From contig RDDY01000017.1 of assembly GCA_003852805.1 (NCBI GenBank), forward strand, positions 1-6,409: a DNA stretch of 6,409 bases, read 5' to 3'. The notes under the pieces were generated by a model. The model saw only the letters and a list, made by a program, of their open reading frames with translations, was not told the origin of the DNA and did no database searches. This document shows, piece by piece, positions 1 through 6,142 of this stretch. The stretch's first letter is position 1; each line of letters starts with the position of its first letter. The DNA comes from Chryseobacterium sp. Its GTDB lineage: Bacteria; Bacteroidota; Bacteroidia; Flavobacteriales; Weeksellaceae. The position numbers and the translations under genes were made by a program.

Positions 1-663
1 CTTGCCGTTGCCGTTGATGGCGACGACCTCGGCCGGAGTGTGCAGTTTGATCTTGCCTTCGTCTTTGAGCTTTTGAACCTTTTCGACAGAATCCAATGCA
101 CCGCGGAATTCGTTTCGGCGGTGTACCAAGGTTACCTCATCTGCCACGTCGGCCAAGAAGATACTCCAGTCCAAGGCCGAGTCTCCGCCTCCCGCAATCA
201 CCACGCGTTTGCCGCGGAAACTCTCGGGATTCTTGACAAAATATTCTACGCCCTTTTCCTCGAAGTCGGCGATGTTTTCTATGGTGGGCTTGCGCGGCTC
301 GAAGGTGCCCAGTCCGCCTGCAATGGCTACTGCCTTGCCGTGAACTTTTGTACCTCTGTTGGTTTCGACGATGAAGGTTCCGTCTTCCTGTTTATTCAAG
401 TGAACAGCCGTTTCGCCCAAAGAAAAACCGGGCTGAAACTGCTTGATCTGCTCCATCAGATTGTCGACCAATTCACCCGCCATTACAGACGGAAAACCGG
501 GAATATCAAAGATGGGTTTCTTGGGATACAATTCGGCCAATTGACCGCCCGGCTGCGGAAGCGCGTCTATGATGTGGCATCTCAATTTGAGAAGTCCCGC
601 CTCAAAAACAGCGAACAGTCCGGTGGGGCCGGCCCCTATGATGATGATATCTGTTTTTATCAT
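1..663 (-). CDS. Ferredoxin--NADP reductase, thioredoxin-reductase-like type (partial; 3' end beyond base 1)
   Basis: This is the N-terminal 221 residues of a flavoprotein that moves electrons between NADPH and ferredoxin or flavodoxin in the cytoplasm. The frame is open from the ATG at 661-663 to the window edge; the family is usually about 330-350 residues, so roughly a third is missing. An FAD-binding Rossmann motif IIIIGAGPTGL is at residues 6-16, PGGQL at 38-42 and the DIPGFP segment at 53-58. The second nucleotide-binding motif, VVIAGGGDSALDW, is at 154-166. HRRNEFR at 181-187 fits the HRRxxxR pattern that contacts the NADPH 2'-phosphate. The redox-active CxxC that true thioredoxin reductases carry just before the GGGDSA motif is absent (the segment reads VEYFVKNPESFRGKR), which favours the ferredoxin-reductase branch over TrxB. 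The start is supported by a -7 box 19 bases upstream. The electron partner cannot be told from sequence. Confidence 0.88.
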   Translation of the reverse strand, partial: MIKTDIIIIGAGPTGLFAVFEAGLLKLRCHIIDALPQPGGQLAELYPKKPIFDIPGFPSVMAGELVDNLMEQIKQFQPGFSLGETAVHLNKQEDGTFIVETNRGTKVHGKAVAIAGGLGTFEPRKPTIENIADFEEKGVEYFVKNPESFRGKRVVIAGGGDSALDWSIFLADVADEVTLVHRRNEFRGALDSVEKVQKLKDEGKIKLHTPAEVVAINGNGK

Positions 664-682
664 TTTAGATAAAAATTTTTAA

Positions 683-690
683 CAAATGTA
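683..690 (-). promoter_or_regulatory. Candidate Bacteroidota -7 promoter box for the ferredoxin reductase gene
   Basis: On the minus strand the sequence is TACATTTG, an exact match to the Bacteroidota housekeeping sigma -7 consensus TAnnTTTG. It sits 19 bases before the ATG at 663, giving an inferred leader of only about a dozen bases. No convincing TTG -33 element is visible 19-21 bases upstream, so the call rests on the -7 box and its position in the gap after the transporter stop codon. Confidence 0.45.
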
Positions 691-734
691 CGAATAATGT
701 AACGGATAGACGATTGCCGCCTGTCTGATATATA

Positions 735-1649
735 TCAATTCGAGGTAGAACCCGGATCGACTGCCGTCTTCTTTCTCGGCTTTAAATTTATCAAAGCCAC
801 CGACAGCAGCATAACCCCGATGCCTACCCACTGCACGGGCGCCACCGCTTCCGACAAGACCCAATGCGCACAGAGAACCGATACCGGCAATTCCATTGAC
901 GAGACGATGCCGCCCAACGCCGTACCCGTTATGGGGAAGCCTTTGGTAAACAGCAAAGGGGGCAAAAACGTGCCAAAGAAACTGAGGAACAATCCCCATT
1001 TGACAAACAGATACAGATCAAAATGTTCCACAATGCGCAGATTCCAAAAAAGAATCGTTGCCACCAAGCCACCGATCACCAAGTACAAACTGCGTCGCGA
1101 GTTGGGCAATTCCAATGCCACCGAGTTGGATGCAAACATGGACGTGGTAAAGCTCATGGCCGCCAGCATTCCCAGCGCAATGCCGCGCCAGTCCAACTGC
1201 AACTCGGCATAGACGACGTTGCTCGCCAAAACCGAGCCGAAGATGACGGAGAGGCCGCCGAGAATTTTAATCGGGGTAATAGCCTTCGGCGTGCGGACGG
1301 CTTCTACCACAATACTCATCCACACCGACTGCATCAGCATGACAATGCCCACCGAGACAGGAATATATTGCACGGACAGATAATAGAATATACTGGTCAT
1401 GCCCAGCGTGGTACCGAACAACAAAAGCTTTCCGAGCGAATTTTTGGATGTGCGCGGCGCGGGCTGCGGCGTACGTTTTCTCTGAACGAGCATGAAAAGC
1501 AGCAAGAACAGTACGCCAAAGACGAACTGCGAAAAATTGAGAATGCTGTTGTGCGCGCCCTCACTGTTGGCCACTCTTACAAAAGTTGCCAATACACCGT
1601 AGCTGCTCGCGCCCAACGCTATGTATAAAATCCCTTTAAATCTGCGCAT
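735..1649 (-). CDS. EamA/DMT-superfamily membrane transporter
   Basis: This 304-residue inner-membrane protein has the layout of drug/metabolite transporters: two EamA repeats of five helices each. Hydrophobic segments fall near residues 6-26, 37-56, 73-92, 97-118, 128-147, 155-175, 187-204, 216-234, 243-263 and 270-289. A short basic, proline-rich loop (57-70) follows helix 2, and a polar, basic tail (290-304) ends the protein. The second repeat closes with the usual pattern: a Glu-Pro pair near 253-255, then LSEAV at 265-269, then a glycine-rich last helix. Length is normal for the family (about 290-310). Members export amino acids, nucleotides or other small metabolites, but the substrate cannot be predicted here. 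The start is the first ATG after the upstream terminator T-run; no Shine-Dalgarno is seen. It lies 57 bases after the ABC-F stop, and the ferredoxin reductase follows 71 bases downstream. Confidence 0.88.
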   Translation of the reverse strand: MRRFKGILYIALGASSYGVLATFVRVANSEGAHNSILNFSQFVFGVLFLLLFMLVQRKRTPQPAPRTSKNSLGKLLLFGTTLGMTSIFYYLSVQYIPVSVGIVMLMQSVWMSIVVEAVRTPKAITPIKILGGLSVIFGSVLASNVVYAELQLDWRGIALGMLAAMSFTTSMFASNSVALELPNSRRSLYLVIGGLVATILFWNLRIVEHFDLYLFVKWGLFLSFFGTFLPPLLFTKGFPITGTALGGIVSSMELPVSVLCAHWVLSEAVAPVQWVGIGVMLLSVALINLKPRKKTAVDPGSTSN

Positions 1650-1662
1650 ATATTTATAGAAT

Positions 1663-1684
1663 AAAAAAGCCGGCTTTGGCCGGC
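1663..1684 (-). terminator. Intrinsic terminator (or attenuator) between the ABC-F and EamA genes
   Basis: Read on the minus strand, a six-base-pair all-GC stem GCCGGC/GCCGGC with loop CAAA (1669-1684) is followed directly by six T (1663-1668). It begins 23 bases after the ABC-F stop codon. The stem is short but fully GC. It ends only 13 bases before the EamA ATG, so it could act as a partial terminator regulating the downstream gene. Confidence 0.75.
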
Positions 1685-1707
1685 AAAATGTCGGTTGTTG
1701 TTTCTTG

Positions 1708-3630
1708 TTATATTTCCTCCAGTTGGAGAGCCAGATCTTCCCACAGCTGCATTTGCTCGGTCAGTTGCTCTTTCCACAGCGTGTAATCTGCCAGCTGTTG
1801 TTCGGTCGGATTATCGGTTGCAAAAGATTCTTCTGCGGCCGCTATTTTTTCTTCCAAAACCGCGATGTTCTCCTCGGTCTTCGAGATTTTGTTTTTAATA
1901 TTCTTGGCTTCCTTGGATTGGAACTCGGGCTTTTTCGCTTCTTTTTTCGGCGTTTCCACAATCGGAGTTTCTTTTGCCGCGCTTAGTTTTGATTTCTCGG
2001 CAGAGATTTCGCGCAGGGTTTCTTTTTGTCGGAACTCCAGATATTCGTCGATATTTCCGAGGAATTCTTTCATGCGGCCGTCGCGGAACTCGAAAATCTT
2101 GTCCGACAGTCCTTGCAAAAATTCACGGTCGTGCGAAATCAGGATTAAGGTTCCCTCGAATTTTTGGAGCGCGAGCTTGATGATTTCTTTGGACTGGATA
2201 TCCAAGTGGTTGGTCGGTTCGTCCATAATCAATGTGTTGAACGGACGCAGCAACAACTTACAAAGCGCGAGGCGGTTACGCTCGCCACCCGAAAGAACTT
2301 TGGTTTTCTTATTTACGTCGTCGCCATGGAACAGGAAAGAACCCAGCAAATCTCTGACCCGCGGACGGGTTTCCTCGGTCGCGGCATCCTCTGCTTCTTC
2401 CAGCACCGTTTTGTTCGGTGAGAGAACCTCCTCTTGATTTTGGGCAAAGTAACCGATGTTTACGTTGTGGCCTACTTTCAGTTCGCCCGTGTAATCGGTG
2501 ATTTCGCCTGCCAGAATCTTGGCCAAGGTTGTTTTTCCCTGACCGTTCTGACCGAGCAGCGCAATCTTTTCGCCGCGCTGTATGAAGAAATTCACCTCGT
2601 CGAAAATCTGTTTCTCGCCGTAGGCTTTCCCCAGCTTTTCCGCCTCGAAAATGACTTTTCCCGGAACGACGGATTGCACGAAGCGAATGTTGAATTTGGA
2701 TACGTCATCGCTTTCCACTTCAATCCGCTCGACCTTTTCCAGCTTCTTTATCAGCGACTGTGCGAAGCTCGCCTTCGATGCCTTTGCACGGAATTTGGCA
2801 ATCAGTTCTTCGGTATGCTTGATTTCGGCTTCCTGGTTTTTTTGAGTTTGTGCCAGTTTTTCTTTGCGCTCGCGGCTCAGTTCCAAATACTTGGTGTAAT
2901 TAGCCTTGTAATCTTCCACCTTTTTATTGCTGATATCAAAAGTGCGATTGCAAACCGAGGTCATGAATTGTTTGTCGTGCGATACAAGGACAATGGCACC
3001 CGGATAATCTTTCAAGAAACTCTCCAGCCAAATGATGGACTCCATATCCAAATGGTTGGTCGGCTCGTCCAGCAGCATCAGATCGTTCTTCTGCAACAGG
3101 AGTTTTGCCAATTCTATGCGCATGCGCCAACCGCCCGAAAATTCATCGGTGATTTTTTGAAAATCGTCTGCGCGGAAACCCAAACCCAACAGTACCTTCT
3201 CCACCTCGCCTTCCAGGTTGTAGGCATCGTGGTGGTGAAGCAAGTCGTTCAGTTCCGACATGCGATCGATCAATCGACTGTAGGCATCACTTTCGTAATC
3301 GGTGCGTGTGGCCAATTGCTCGTTCACGTCGTCCAGTTCTGCTTTCATCGCGTTGATGCTCTCAAACGCTTGCAAAGTTTCGTTCCATACGGTGCGGCCT
3401 TTTACAAAATCCAGGTCTTGTCTCAGGAAGCCGATGCTGATATCGCCTTCGGGAAGCACATCGCCTTCATAAAAACTGATTTCTCCGGAGAGCATTTTCA
3501 GCAATGTAGATTTTCCCGCGCCGTTTTTGCCTACCAAACCTATTTTGTCTGTACCGGCAATGCGGAAGTTCACATTTTGAAAAAGATAATTGCCCGAATG
3601 ATGCAGGCCGAGATTCTGAACAGAAAGCAT
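1708..3630 (-). CDS. ABC-F family ATPase (ribosome-associated, two ABC domains)
   Basis: This 640-residue cytoplasmic protein has tandem ATP-binding cassettes and no membrane segment, as in the ABC-F translation factors that bind the ribosomal E-site. Domain 1 has Walker A GKNGAGKS (34-41), signature FSGGWRMR (164-171), Walker B LMLLDEP (184-190) with catalytic E189, and switch His218. The charged linker (about 245-320) carries the basic stretch KFRAKASKASF expected of the P-site tRNA interaction motif. Domain 2 has Walker A GQNGQGKT (360-367), signature LSGGERNR (446-453), catalytic E471 and switch His500. The C-terminal 100 residues are Lys/Glu-rich, probably coiled coil as in Uup or YheS. 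Both catalytic Glu are present, so it should hydrolyse ATP. The frame is open to an ATG at 3675, but the 15 extra residues lack family character and overlap the probable promoter, so the MLSVQNL start is preferred. It resembles housekeeping rather than antibiotic-resistance ABC-F proteins; the exact subfamily is uncertain. Confidence 0.93.
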   Translation of the reverse strand: MLSVQNLGLHHSGNYLFQNVNFRIAGTDKIGLVGKNGAGKSTLLKMLSGEISFYEGDVLPEGDISIGFLRQDLDFVKGRTVWNETLQAFESINAMKAELDDVNEQLATRTDYESDAYSRLIDRMSELNDLLHHHDAYNLEGEVEKVLLGLGFRADDFQKITDEFSGGWRMRIELAKLLLQKNDLMLLDEPTNHLDMESIIWLESFLKDYPGAIVLVSHDKQFMTSVCNRTFDISNKKVEDYKANYTKYLELSRERKEKLAQTQKNQEAEIKHTEELIAKFRAKASKASFAQSLIKKLEKVERIEVESDDVSKFNIRFVQSVVPGKVIFEAEKLGKAYGEKQIFDEVNFFIQRGEKIALLGQNGQGKTTLAKILAGEITDYTGELKVGHNVNIGYFAQNQEEVLSPNKTVLEEAEDAATEETRPRVRDLLGSFLFHGDDVNKKTKVLSGGERNRLALCKLLLRPFNTLIMDEPTNHLDIQSKEIIKLALQKFEGTLILISHDREFLQGLSDKIFEFRDGRMKEFLGNIDEYLEFRQKETLREISAEKSKLSAAKETPIVETPKKEAKKPEFQSKEAKNIKNKISKTEENIAVLEEKIAAAEESFATDNPTEQQLADYTLWKEQLTEQMQLWEDLALQLEEI

Positions 3631-3654
3631 TGGTTGATTTGAAATTGGAAGCTG

Positions 3655-3662
3655 CAAAATTA
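3655..3662 (-). promoter_or_regulatory. Candidate Bacteroidota -7 promoter box for the ABC-F gene
   Basis: The minus strand reads TAATTTTG, an exact match to TAnnTTTG, 24 bases before the ATG at 3630 and inside the upstream in-frame extension from 3675. Transcription from it would start near 3648-3651, after the 3675 codon, so it decides the start in favour of 3630. A perfect ten-base palindrome, CGAAATTTCG, abuts it at 3663-3672. No well-spaced TTG -33 element is visible; the nearest TTG lies only 10 bases upstream of the box. Confidence 0.5.
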
Positions 3663-3776
3663 CGAAATTTCGCAAAAACAGAAGGCATCTGCTATTGACC
3701 GAAAACGTAGCGGTATCCGTTTAATTTGCGGGTTGCATCTTCCGGCACATTGACCGCCGGCATCCCGCCCAATAAT

Positions 3777-3803
3777 AAAAAGGCTGTCTCCACGGAGACA
3801 GCC
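3777..3803 (-). terminator. Intrinsic terminator after the multicopper oxidase operon
   Basis: On the minus strand a perfect nine-base-pair stem (GGCTGTCTC / GAGACAGCC, loop CGTG, 3782-3803) is followed by TTTTT and then ATTATT. It begins 21 bases after the oxidase stop codon. This is a strong rho-independent terminator and makes the oxidase the last gene of its operon. Confidence 0.92.
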
Positions 3804-3824
3804 CTTCGTCTATGGTTTGACTAT

Positions 3825-6140
3825 TTAGTAAGTAAACACCAGACCTGCGCCCAAGCCCATATCGGTTTGGTAATTGGCCGATACTTGCAGCCATTTCTGC
3901 ACGATGTAGCGCAGGCGCGTATCGAACACTTTGTCACTGCTCACGCTGAAATCCCAACGGATGCGCGGCGACACCGGAACGTCTTCTCTGCCCAACTTCA
4001 GTCGAAACTTGCCGTGGTTGTCTACCGATGCGTCTGCCACCATTAGCCACGGCAGCACATATTGGATACCGGCGGCAAAGGTGAACGTGTCATCGGAATA
4101 GCGTTTCTGACCGAACCAGGTTTTCTTATTCGCATCTTTGTGCTCCACACCTTCTGCGCGAACGCCCACATACGGCAGGGCCCACTGGAATTTACCCAAA
4201 TAACGGCCGGCAATCACCTCGCCGTTGTAATGGTTCTTCTCCCAACCGGTGTGAAATTCTCCCTCCGCCGTCCAGCGCGGCCCGAACATGGCCATCGCTT
4301 CGGCATGCAGCATATTGCTTTCTACACCGAGCATTCCCATGGTGCCTTGCATGCGGTTGTCTTTCAAGAACATCTTCCACGCGGCTGCCTTATCCGGCAG
4401 TTGCGGGTTTGGGGCAGAGTTCTCGTACTCGAAAATGCGGCCCATGCCCGCCATCATGTGGTACAGGATGTGGCAATGGAAGAACCAGTCGCCGTCTTGA
4501 TTGGCCGGAAATTCCAATACCGTGGTTTCCATCGGCATGATGTCTACCACGTTTTTCAACGGTGCATAGTCGCCGTGCTCATTCACCACACGGAAGTCGT
4601 GCCCGTGCAAGTGCATCGGGTGCCGCATCATGGAATTGTTGTACAATACAATGCGTACGGTCTCGCCGCGTTTTATGAGAATCTTGTCGGTCTCGGTCAC
4701 CGTTTTGTTGTCGAAGGTCCACAGATAATGGTTCATGTTTCCTTCCAGGTTGAAGCGCAGTTCACGAACATTGTCCATGGGCAAAGTGGTCTTTGACGGG
4801 GACTTCAGCATATTGTAATCCAGCGACACGATGGCAGGCTCGTCGCCGTGGTTCGAATGGTCCATCATGTGATGATCGTCTGCACTGTGCGCGTCATGAG
4901 CTTTCTTTTTGTCGCCCATCATTTCGTCCATGTGCTTCATCGTCATCCTGCGCTCGGCCTCGGGGATTTCGGGATACATCACACTGTTCATATCCATGCT
5001 GCGGTTGCTCATGGTCATGTTCATCGGCTTCATGTCGCCGCTCATCAACATCATCGAGTTCATCATCTTCATGCCTTCGAAGTACATAAGCTTCGGCAGT
5101 ACGGGCGCCTGTTTCTTTTCGCCGGCACCCAGCCACAGAGAAGCAAAGCCCGAGCGGTCTTCCGGCGTGGCGCGCAATTCAAACGAACCGTCCGACGGCA
5201 GGGTAACTTCAATATCGTAAGACTCGGAAGTTCCTAAGATGACGCGATCTACCTCCACAGGTTCTACGCGGTTTCCGTCGCTGCCCAAAATCGTGATTTT
5301 ACCACCGGCGTAATTCACCCAAAAATAGGACGAAGACCCGCCGTTGACCACGCGCAAGCGGACGCGGTCTCCGGCTTTCAGATTGGCTACTTGGGACGAG
5401 GTTTCGCCGTTGATGAGGAACTTGTCGTAATAAACGTCGCTTACGTCCATGGCCTTCATCCGCTTCCATTCGTTCAGCAATTTGACGCCAAAGGCTCTTT
5501 CTTTAATCGCCTCGGAGTAACTCTGCACCGCCCCTTTTTTAATGGCGTACCAATCGGTGTTATCCATGTGCAGTCGGCGCATGATGTGCTCGGGCTTTTC
5601 ATCGGACCATTCGCCGATGAGAACGGGGATATCCATTGCATAGCGGTTGTCGGGCTTTGCGTCTCGCCTGTGGAAGACCAACATACCGTTCATACCGATT
5701 TGCTGCTGCAGCTTCTCGTGCGAGTGATACCAATAGGTTCCGTTTTGCGACACTCGGAAACGGTACAGATGGGTTTCGCCCGGCTTGACCGGCTTGGTGG
5801 TCAGGTAGGTGACGCCGTCCTGCTCGTTGGGCAGGATCACACCGTGCCAGTGAAGGCCTGTGTTCTCGTTTTTCAGTTGGTTGTGCAGATAGATCTCTGC
5901 GATGTCGCCCTCGGTAAAATGAAGTGTAGGCGCCACCAATTTACCGTTGGTAGCAATAGCCCGACGCTTTTTTCCCGTGAGGTTTACAATTGTGTCCTTT
6001 ACATACAAATCGTACCGAACGACATTACCGCCGAACGCCAACGTCGGCTCGTCCGTCAAGCGTTCTGCCGCTGCGTTTTCCGTCTGTGCGAAAACAGACG
6101 AGAAACAACCCAGCAGCAGAAATGTTATCCATTTTTTCAT
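3825..6140 (-). CDS. CopA-like multicopper oxidase with a CopB-like C-terminal beta-strand domain
   Basis: This 771-residue exported oxidase probably converts Cu(I) to the less toxic Cu(II) using O2. A Sec-type signal peptide (1-18, cleavage likely after VFA) lacks the twin-arginine of CueO/PcoA-type enzymes. All copper ligands are present: HWH (97-99), HSH (139-141), HPMHLHGH (507-514) and HCHILYH...M (555-566). By the family scheme, type 1 is H507, C556, H561 and M566; type 2 is H97 and H510; type 3 is H99, H139, H141, H512, H555 and H557. A Met/His-rich insert (352-431) separates the second and third cupredoxin domains, as in CopA. The oxidase proper ends near 575. A Met-rich linker (590-617) leads to about 150 residues of alternating beta strands ending in an aromatic residue, Y771, like an outer-membrane barrel and resembling CopB. 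The gene starts two bases after the DUF3347 stop and is probably translationally coupled to it. The oxidase call is firm; the barrel call is inference. Confidence 0.93.
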   Translation of the reverse strand: MKKWITFLLLGCFSSVFAQTENAAAERLTDEPTLAFGGNVVRYDLYVKDTIVNLTGKKRRAIATNGKLVAPTLHFTEGDIAEIYLHNQLKNENTGLHWHGVILPNEQDGVTYLTTKPVKPGETHLYRFRVSQNGTYWYHSHEKLQQQIGMNGMLVFHRRDAKPDNRYAMDIPVLIGEWSDEKPEHIMRRLHMDNTDWYAIKKGAVQSYSEAIKERAFGVKLLNEWKRMKAMDVSDVYYDKFLINGETSSQVANLKAGDRVRLRVVNGGSSSYFWVNYAGGKITILGSDGNRVEPVEVDRVILGTSESYDIEVTLPSDGSFELRATPEDRSGFASLWLGAGEKKQAPVLPKLMYFEGMKMMNSMMLMSGDMKPMNMTMSNRSMDMNSVMYPEIPEAERRMTMKHMDEMMGDKKKAHDAHSADDHHMMDHSNHGDEPAIVSLDYNMLKSPSKTTLPMDNVRELRFNLEGNMNHYLWTFDNKTVTETDKILIKRGETVRIVLYNNSMMRHPMHLHGHDFRVVNEHGDYAPLKNVVDIMPMETTVLEFPANQDGDWFFHCHILYHMMAGMGRIFEYENSAPNPQLPDKAAAWKMFLKDNRMQGTMGMLGVESNMLHAEAMAMFGPRWTAEGEFHTGWEKNHYNGEVIAGRYLGKFQWALPYVGVRAEGVEHKDANKKTWFGQKRYSDDTFTFAAGIQYVLPWLMVADASVDNHGKFRLKLGREDVPVSPRIRWDFSVSSDKVFDTRLRYIVQKWLQVSANYQTDMGLGAGLVFTY
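3828..4283 (-). other. Protein region: CopB-like beta-strand C-terminal domain of the oxidase (residues 620-771)
   Basis: The segment holds about eight to ten short amphipathic strands with alternating polar and hydrophobic residues, separated by Asn/Gly/Asp turns (for example near 635-640, 665-675 and 707-710). It closes with a strand ending GLVFTY, the terminal aromatic used for BamA recognition in outer-membrane barrels. The run AAGIQYVLPW (689-698) and the LRYIVQKW strand (743-750) resemble the equivalent parts of CopB as I remember the family. The size suits an eight-stranded barrel. Whether it truly inserts in the outer membrane is inference. Confidence 0.55.
4848..5087 (-). other. Protein region: Met/His-rich metal-binding insert of the oxidase (residues 352-431)
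   Basis: Of 80 residues, 21 are Met and 7 are His. The first part is Met-rich, with MxM and MM pairs at 357-388; the second is rich in His, Asp and Lys (403-431, with HH at 423-424). Such inserts in CopA and CueO bind extra Cu(I), often covering or feeding the type 1 site. The Met-to-His shift along the insert suggests ligands for both Cu(I) and Cu(II). Confidence 0.8.
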
Positions 6141-6142
6141 TT

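Noticed and set aside
1..663. Thioredoxin reductase (TrxB)
   Set aside because: The redox-active CxxC expected before the second nucleotide-binding motif is missing, so the ferredoxin-reductase branch fits better.
40..672. Plus-strand open frame of 210 codons
   Set aside because: It is the complement of the ferredoxin--NADP reductase, whose FAD and NADPH motifs are clear on the minus strand.
727..736. Palindrome GATATATATC at the end of the EamA gene
   Set aside because: It is a low-complexity AT repeat overlapping the stop codon, expected by chance, with no T-run to make it a terminator.
1708..3630. ABC-F gene as an antibiotic-resistance determinant
   Set aside because: The long charged C-terminal tail and general motif set match housekeeping ABC-F proteins; there is no mobile element, and nothing in the sequence points to drug protection.
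2434..3642. Long plus-strand open frame (402 codons) opposite the ABC-F gene
   Set aside because: It is antisense to the well-supported ABC-F coding sequence, shows no recognisable domain, and its length follows from the codon pattern of the real gene.
4062..4796. Plus-strand open frame of 244 codons
   Set aside because: It is the shadow of the multicopper oxidase; its His-rich look comes from reading Met and His codons in reverse complement.
6105..6140. Possible lipoprotein signal (LLLGC at oxidase residues 8-12)
   Set aside because: The hydrophobic stretch before the Cys would be too short with two Lys at 2-3, the -2 residue is Leu, and hydrophobic residues continue to an ordinary signal peptidase I site at VFA-Q.
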